NCBI RefSeq assembly: GCF_963675165.1
Contig: NC_087379.1
Location: 496,001 to 560,000, forward strand
Reading direction: 5' to 3'
Origin: Halichondria panicea
Lineage: Eukaryota > Porifera > Demospongiae > Suberitida > Halichondriidae
DNA: 64,000 nt
In this document: one piece after another, positions 60,411-64,000 of the stretch
Position numbering within the stretch: position 1 is the first letter of the stretch
How the letters are laid out: each line of letters opens with the position of its first letter
Program-made: the position numbers and the translations under genes
Notes under the pieces: model-generated
Told to the model about the DNA's origin: nothing
Databases searched by the model: none
The model's input: only the letters and a program-made list of their open reading frames with translations

Positions 60411-61943
60411 ATGAAGTTGCTTCTTCTCTCCCTGGTTGTCCTCATTGGTGCAGCAGCAGCCATGCCACACTTGACTAAATATCGTGAGACTGCTCTAGAA
60501 GCTATAATCAGCAAATTACTTGGAAAAGAGGTGACGCTATAATAATAAATCAAGCAGTTACTATAAGAATTTACCTAGTTTTCTTTGAACTTCAATATCA
60601 TAATTTATGCAGAATGAAGTAATGATTCAAAACACTTGTCCGAGTAATGGATACGTGCTCTATTGGACGCAAAGTTTGAAATTCATTTTCAAACCCGTTT
60701 GCAATGGTGAGATAGTCAGTGAAAATTGTTTTCGAACGGCACGACTGTAGTGCATGTAATACAATGATCATGCATACATGCATAATTATATTTTACTTGT
60801 TTGTACAGGAGCCATGGTGTGCATTGACGCCACCCAGCCACTCCCTCCTCTGTGTCCCTACTACTATGCCCCAACATTAGGGAGCTTGGGAGAATGCCAG
60901 CAGCTTAGCTGGACAGTTCAGAATAAGATCACTCAATTTGAAATCTGTAATAGTAAGTTTGCATGTTTGGGTGCATGGGTAGCTTACCATATAGTCGGTA
61001 ATTTTCGGGGGGTAAAATATTCGTGGTTGAGCAATATTTAGTAACTTCGTGGATAATTATTATTTTCGTGGTTGCTGCTTGCACTGCAGGTAAAGGTAGG
61101 CAAGGTCGCTTCATTCGTGGGTAAAATATTTGTGGTCAGACCTTCAACCACGAAAACCACGAATATTTTGTCCCCCGGAAATTACCATACAGCCTGCTAT
61201 ACAGTATATACTAGGCAGCAGTGTATTTCTTGTTTGGTTTGCATGACGCATACTATACAGTTAGCTGTATATAGATGTGAGACTATAGCTATCCGTATAT
61301 ATAACCAGCATTCCTGATATAAGCTATAATTATAATTATAAGAGCTGTGCCGTATTACTAGAATATTTTGCGAGCATCAGCGAACTTTGCGATGGTTGAT
61401 TATCGCAACAATAAAATCCTACTAGTAAATACACACGATCCTTGCCAGAACGCAATAGTTGGATCGCAAAGGGTCCAATTTTCTGCTGATTTGGCTCATT
61501 CGCAAAGGTTTCTCACCAGCAAAATATTCTAGTAATACGGTATATATAATTATCATGCATTATATGAGTTAATTCTACTCACTCAGGCAAGCTTTACGGT
61601 ACATGTCAAAAACAATCGGCCAATGATCTCAGGAGGACAATGACAGGAGTGTGTGATGGAAACACTCAACCTGAAGTGGTACAACAAAAACCCAGAGTGT
61701 GTGAGATCAAGCCTGATGGTAGCGAAGATTGCGGTAAGTGCACATTTAATAATCTTAGCAATACGATATTTTGTAGAAATAATATATTTGTAGAAAAGTT
61801 TTAAGGGATGGCATTATATAGTATGGGGCCAAGTATTGCAAGTATGATGTATTCTACTGTGCATGTATGCCCTTGCAGGTGTGGCTCAAATTATGGACAA
61901 GGACTGTTTCTGTATCGGTGGTCGTTGCTCTGGGACATGCTAA
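60411..61943 (+). CDS. Secreted cysteine-rich protein, unknown family
   Basis: Five exons: 60411-60530, 60613-60706, 60809-60952, 61587-61733 and 61879-61943; 189 residues. Signal peptide MKLLLLSLVVLIGAAAA, with cleavage probably before MPHL. The mature protein has about 14 cysteines spread over four exons (TCPSNGY, VCIDATQ, LCPYYYAP, ECQQLSW, TCQKQS, VCDGN, CFCIGGRC, GTC). The first three introns break after codon position 0 or 1, and the last three junctions are all phase 1, which fits module shuffling. No catalytic motif; likely an extracellular matrix, defence or signalling protein, function unknown. The 634-bp third intron is made largely of two MITEs. Confidence 0.75.
60984..61192. mobile_element. 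MITE, TACCATATAGTCGGTAATTTTC family
   Basis: Left end TACCATATAGTCGGTAATTT and right end AAATTACCATACAG, with inner CCACGAATATTTTGTCCCCC mirrored by GGGGGTAAAATATTCGTGG. About 209 bp, intronic in the Cys-rich gene. Confidence 0.75.
61349..61542. mobile_element. MITE, second copy of the CCGTATTACTAGAATATTTTGC family
   Basis: Termini CCGTATTACTAGAATATTTT and AAAATATTCTAGTAATACGG are perfect inverted repeats. The interior matches 10518-10729 in the opposite orientation. Intronic in the Cys-rich gene, 45 bp before its fourth exon. Confidence 0.8.
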
Positions 61944-62102
61944 CTAGGAGTGCCTAAGAGCGAGAGAGACGTGAACTTGAACAGTAACTCAGCGACATTT
62001 TGTGGCCTAGTGCATGCAGTAATATAATTATGTAGAGTTGTGAAAAATTAGATTCAATTAAGGTAAAGATTTCGAAATAGAGATTGCAAAGCACACAAAC
62101 AG

Positions 62103-62136
62103 CACACACACACACACACACAGTACACACACACAG
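62103..62136. repeat. Short (CA)n at the HLCS 3' end
   Basis: Two short CA runs separated by GT, in the 196-bp convergent space between the Cys-rich gene and HLCS. Confidence 0.8.
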
Positions 62137-62139
62137 TGG

Positions 62140-63637
62140 CTATGAGTTAGTCTTCATAGCTATTAGTCCTCTCATAATGTCAAAAGAGTTTCCATCAGGT
62201 TGCAAGCTGAGCTCGTGTCCATCCTCTCTCCTCCGCACTAGTAGGTAGCCGTACTGATCAATGCCTGTGATAACAGCCTCAGCATCACCATAGTTACCCA
62301 GCCGAACCACAGAGCCACTATAGAGCGTGTGTAAATAAGAGCGATGATATAAATGATGCATGTACATATACTCACACAAGGCTGACACATGATCAAGCTA
62401 CAGGACTTGTCCTATTATTGCAGTATGTACTTGTTGAATTGCACTCTAGTACTGAGCCTAAAGGACTACAAGGTGCTTGCATTCTGAGGCTAATGGCTGC
62501 TCAGTCAATATTTGTGGTTTGTGTGCAATTCAATGTTGCAACACAGGCCAATGTAACACATAGTCTCAGCTAGGAGGGGGCTTCCCCACGAGATTGCACA
62601 CTACATGAATGTATTATTGACCCACCTGTGCAACCAGTACTTGTAATAGAGCTCCTCCAGTTCATTTAGTCCAGAGCTCTCGTAACTAGTCAGCAGTGAT
62701 TCCAAACTGGAGAGAGTGGCCGCTAGACAGGTCTCCACAGAGAGGGGGGAGAGGGCAGAGCCGGACGTCGCATTGTGGATGGTAATACAGTCATTGATGG
62801 ACATCGTAGGGTATTTGTTGTCCACATTAACACCACAGCCTGCAGTGAGGTCACTCAATGAAACAAACAATGAAGGAAAGAGGGAGAGAATGGGATATGT
62901 AAGAAAGAGCTGAAATATCAATAGCAAAAATGTCAATGTTTTTTTATATCAACAAATTTGTGCAGAGGTCAACAGAAAATAGCTATAATAATTATAAGAG
63001 CATAATCTGAGACCTGAAATATTGATATTGCACAGTAGTTAGCTCTTACCAATGACAGTGGTATGGTGGCAGGTGTCAGGCAGTGCATAGCTGGTCACCA
63101 GGATACCACCTAGTTTGACTTGGTCCTTATAGTAGATATCGTTGGGCCACTTTATTCTTATGGGCAGATCCTGCAGAGGAAAGGAAGGAACAGCATCAGT
63201 CATCTTGTGAAAATACTGAGACACATAAATATCCCATAATTATAATACGTACATGTACACATCCAAAAGGGCACAGAAAACATACTGTTTGGAATTGATC
63301 ACTCTAGATTCAAGTTACAGGGGTTCTTAAAGATAGCCACTGAAACAGGACAATGGTATTAGCCTTTGGCCATGACAAAGTTGGTTGATTTGGAGCCTTA
63401 TGATTTAAGCACACAGAAAAAAGAAATCTCTAAGGCTAAAAACACTTCCTTAAAAAAAAAACAGAACAATTTCCCACCTCATATCCAGGAGATGATCTGA
63501 TGCCGTGTACCACTGCCATGGCAACCAGGTGCTGGAGGAGGGGCAGTCGCTGGGCTAGTCGAGATGATGGGCGGAGTTTGAGGACAGTGGAGAACATCAT
63601 AGAGCCTTTGGGAGACAACCACACGTTCCCACTGCGT

Positions 63638-63674
<37 letters not shown>

Positions 63675-64000
63675 TGTGTGTGTGTGGGAGGGGGAGAGAT
63701 TAGCAAAGAGTAGCAGGCATAAATCACATGCAGAGTGTTTTAACAATTCCATATTATGTAGCTAGGGGATTTGTTTTTTGTAATTTATGGCCACAATTTA
63801 TAACAACACATATCAACAAAGACCCACCTTTTCCTCTCGTTTGTTGCCCTGCCACGCTGACCACACCCATATCTGTAGTGAGTGCATTACAAAACTCTAT
63901 ATTCCCAGTGAACAGAGTCTGAGTGGATGGTATCACAGCCGTGTAGAGAACGGTGCGGCCTAGGCTAGTCGTGTGAAGACGGTCAAAATATTCACTGAAG
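62140..64000 (-). CDS. HLCS: Holocarboxylase synthetase (biotin-protein ligase), C-terminal part
   Basis: The gene runs off the window edge. Exons seen: 64000-63828 (partial), 63638-63478, 63170-63050, 62839-62626 and 62317-62140, phases consistent. The enzyme activates biotin with ATP and attaches it to carboxylases. Motifs: VSVAGQQTRGK|GRSGNVWLSP (the biotin/AMP GRGxxG-type loop, here GRSGN), LPIRIKWPNDIYY and KLGGILV with the catalytic Lys-Trp-Pro-Asn-Asp block, then GCGVNVDN, and the C-terminal cap VRLGNYGDAEAVITGIDQYG closing with QPDGNSFDIMRG. Vertebrate HLCS has GRGGNVWLSP; the Gly-to-Ser change at the third position is worth noting. Tail-to-tail with the Cys-rich gene by 196 bp. Confidence 0.92.

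Overview
The window is nuclear DNA of an early-branching animal, most likely a sponge (probably a demosponge). Genes are split by short GT-AG introns (mostly 50-400 bp), intergenic spaces are often 120-550 bp, CA/GT microsatellites are very abundant, and the genes are metazoan: a CatSper4-type sperm channel, JMJD6, CPSF3, ELP5, TBC1D2/TBC1D2B, holocarboxylase synthetase, and two Neuralized-domain kinases. The sponge assignment is inference from gene content and compactness; no marker in the window proves it. All exon models below were built by hand from splice signals and frame continuity, and every multi-exon model closes with consistent phases.

Layout. 1-7.5 kb (minus): a recent tandem pair of NHR (Neuralized)-coiled-coil-TKL kinase genes. 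7.6-9.3 kb (minus): ELP5. 9.6-13.1 kb (plus): an OSBPL10/11-like PH protein with no sterol-binding domain. 13.3-16.6 kb (minus): a two-Kunitz-domain membrane protein. 17.1-22.5 kb (plus): CatSper4. 23.2-24.5 kb (minus): a small ankyrin protein whose intron holds a LINE fragment. 24.6-35.8 kb (plus): CPSF3, with one 6.9-kb intron that hosts an intronless multipass membrane gene, a broken copy of it and several transposon-like repeats. 36.0-36.8 kb (minus): unknown basic protein. 37.0-40.9 kb (plus): JMJD6. 42.0-42.9 kb (plus): possible small secreted protein. 43.2-45.8 kb (minus): unknown Ser/Pro-rich protein. 46.0-49.0 kb (plus): EF-hand type II NADH dehydrogenase. 49.2-59.2 kb (minus): 22-exon TBC1D2/2B gene with an intronless secreted ComEC-like metallo-beta-lactamase gene nested in one intron. 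60.4-61.9 kb (plus): secreted Cys-rich protein. 62.1-64.0 kb (minus): HLCS, cut by the window edge.

The genes alternate strand almost perfectly, giving repeated head-to-head pairs (gaps of about 120-540 bp) and tail-to-tail pairs (about 200 bp). They do not form one pathway; this is a mixed housekeeping and sperm/surface gene neighbourhood. The most interesting signals are the NHR-kinase duplicates, the nested bacterial-looking secreted MBL gene, two minisatellites that have multiplied a functional splice site (one acceptor, one donor), the nested intronless gene plus pseudogene in CPSF3, and several MITE families, one with a perfect 9-bp target-site duplication.
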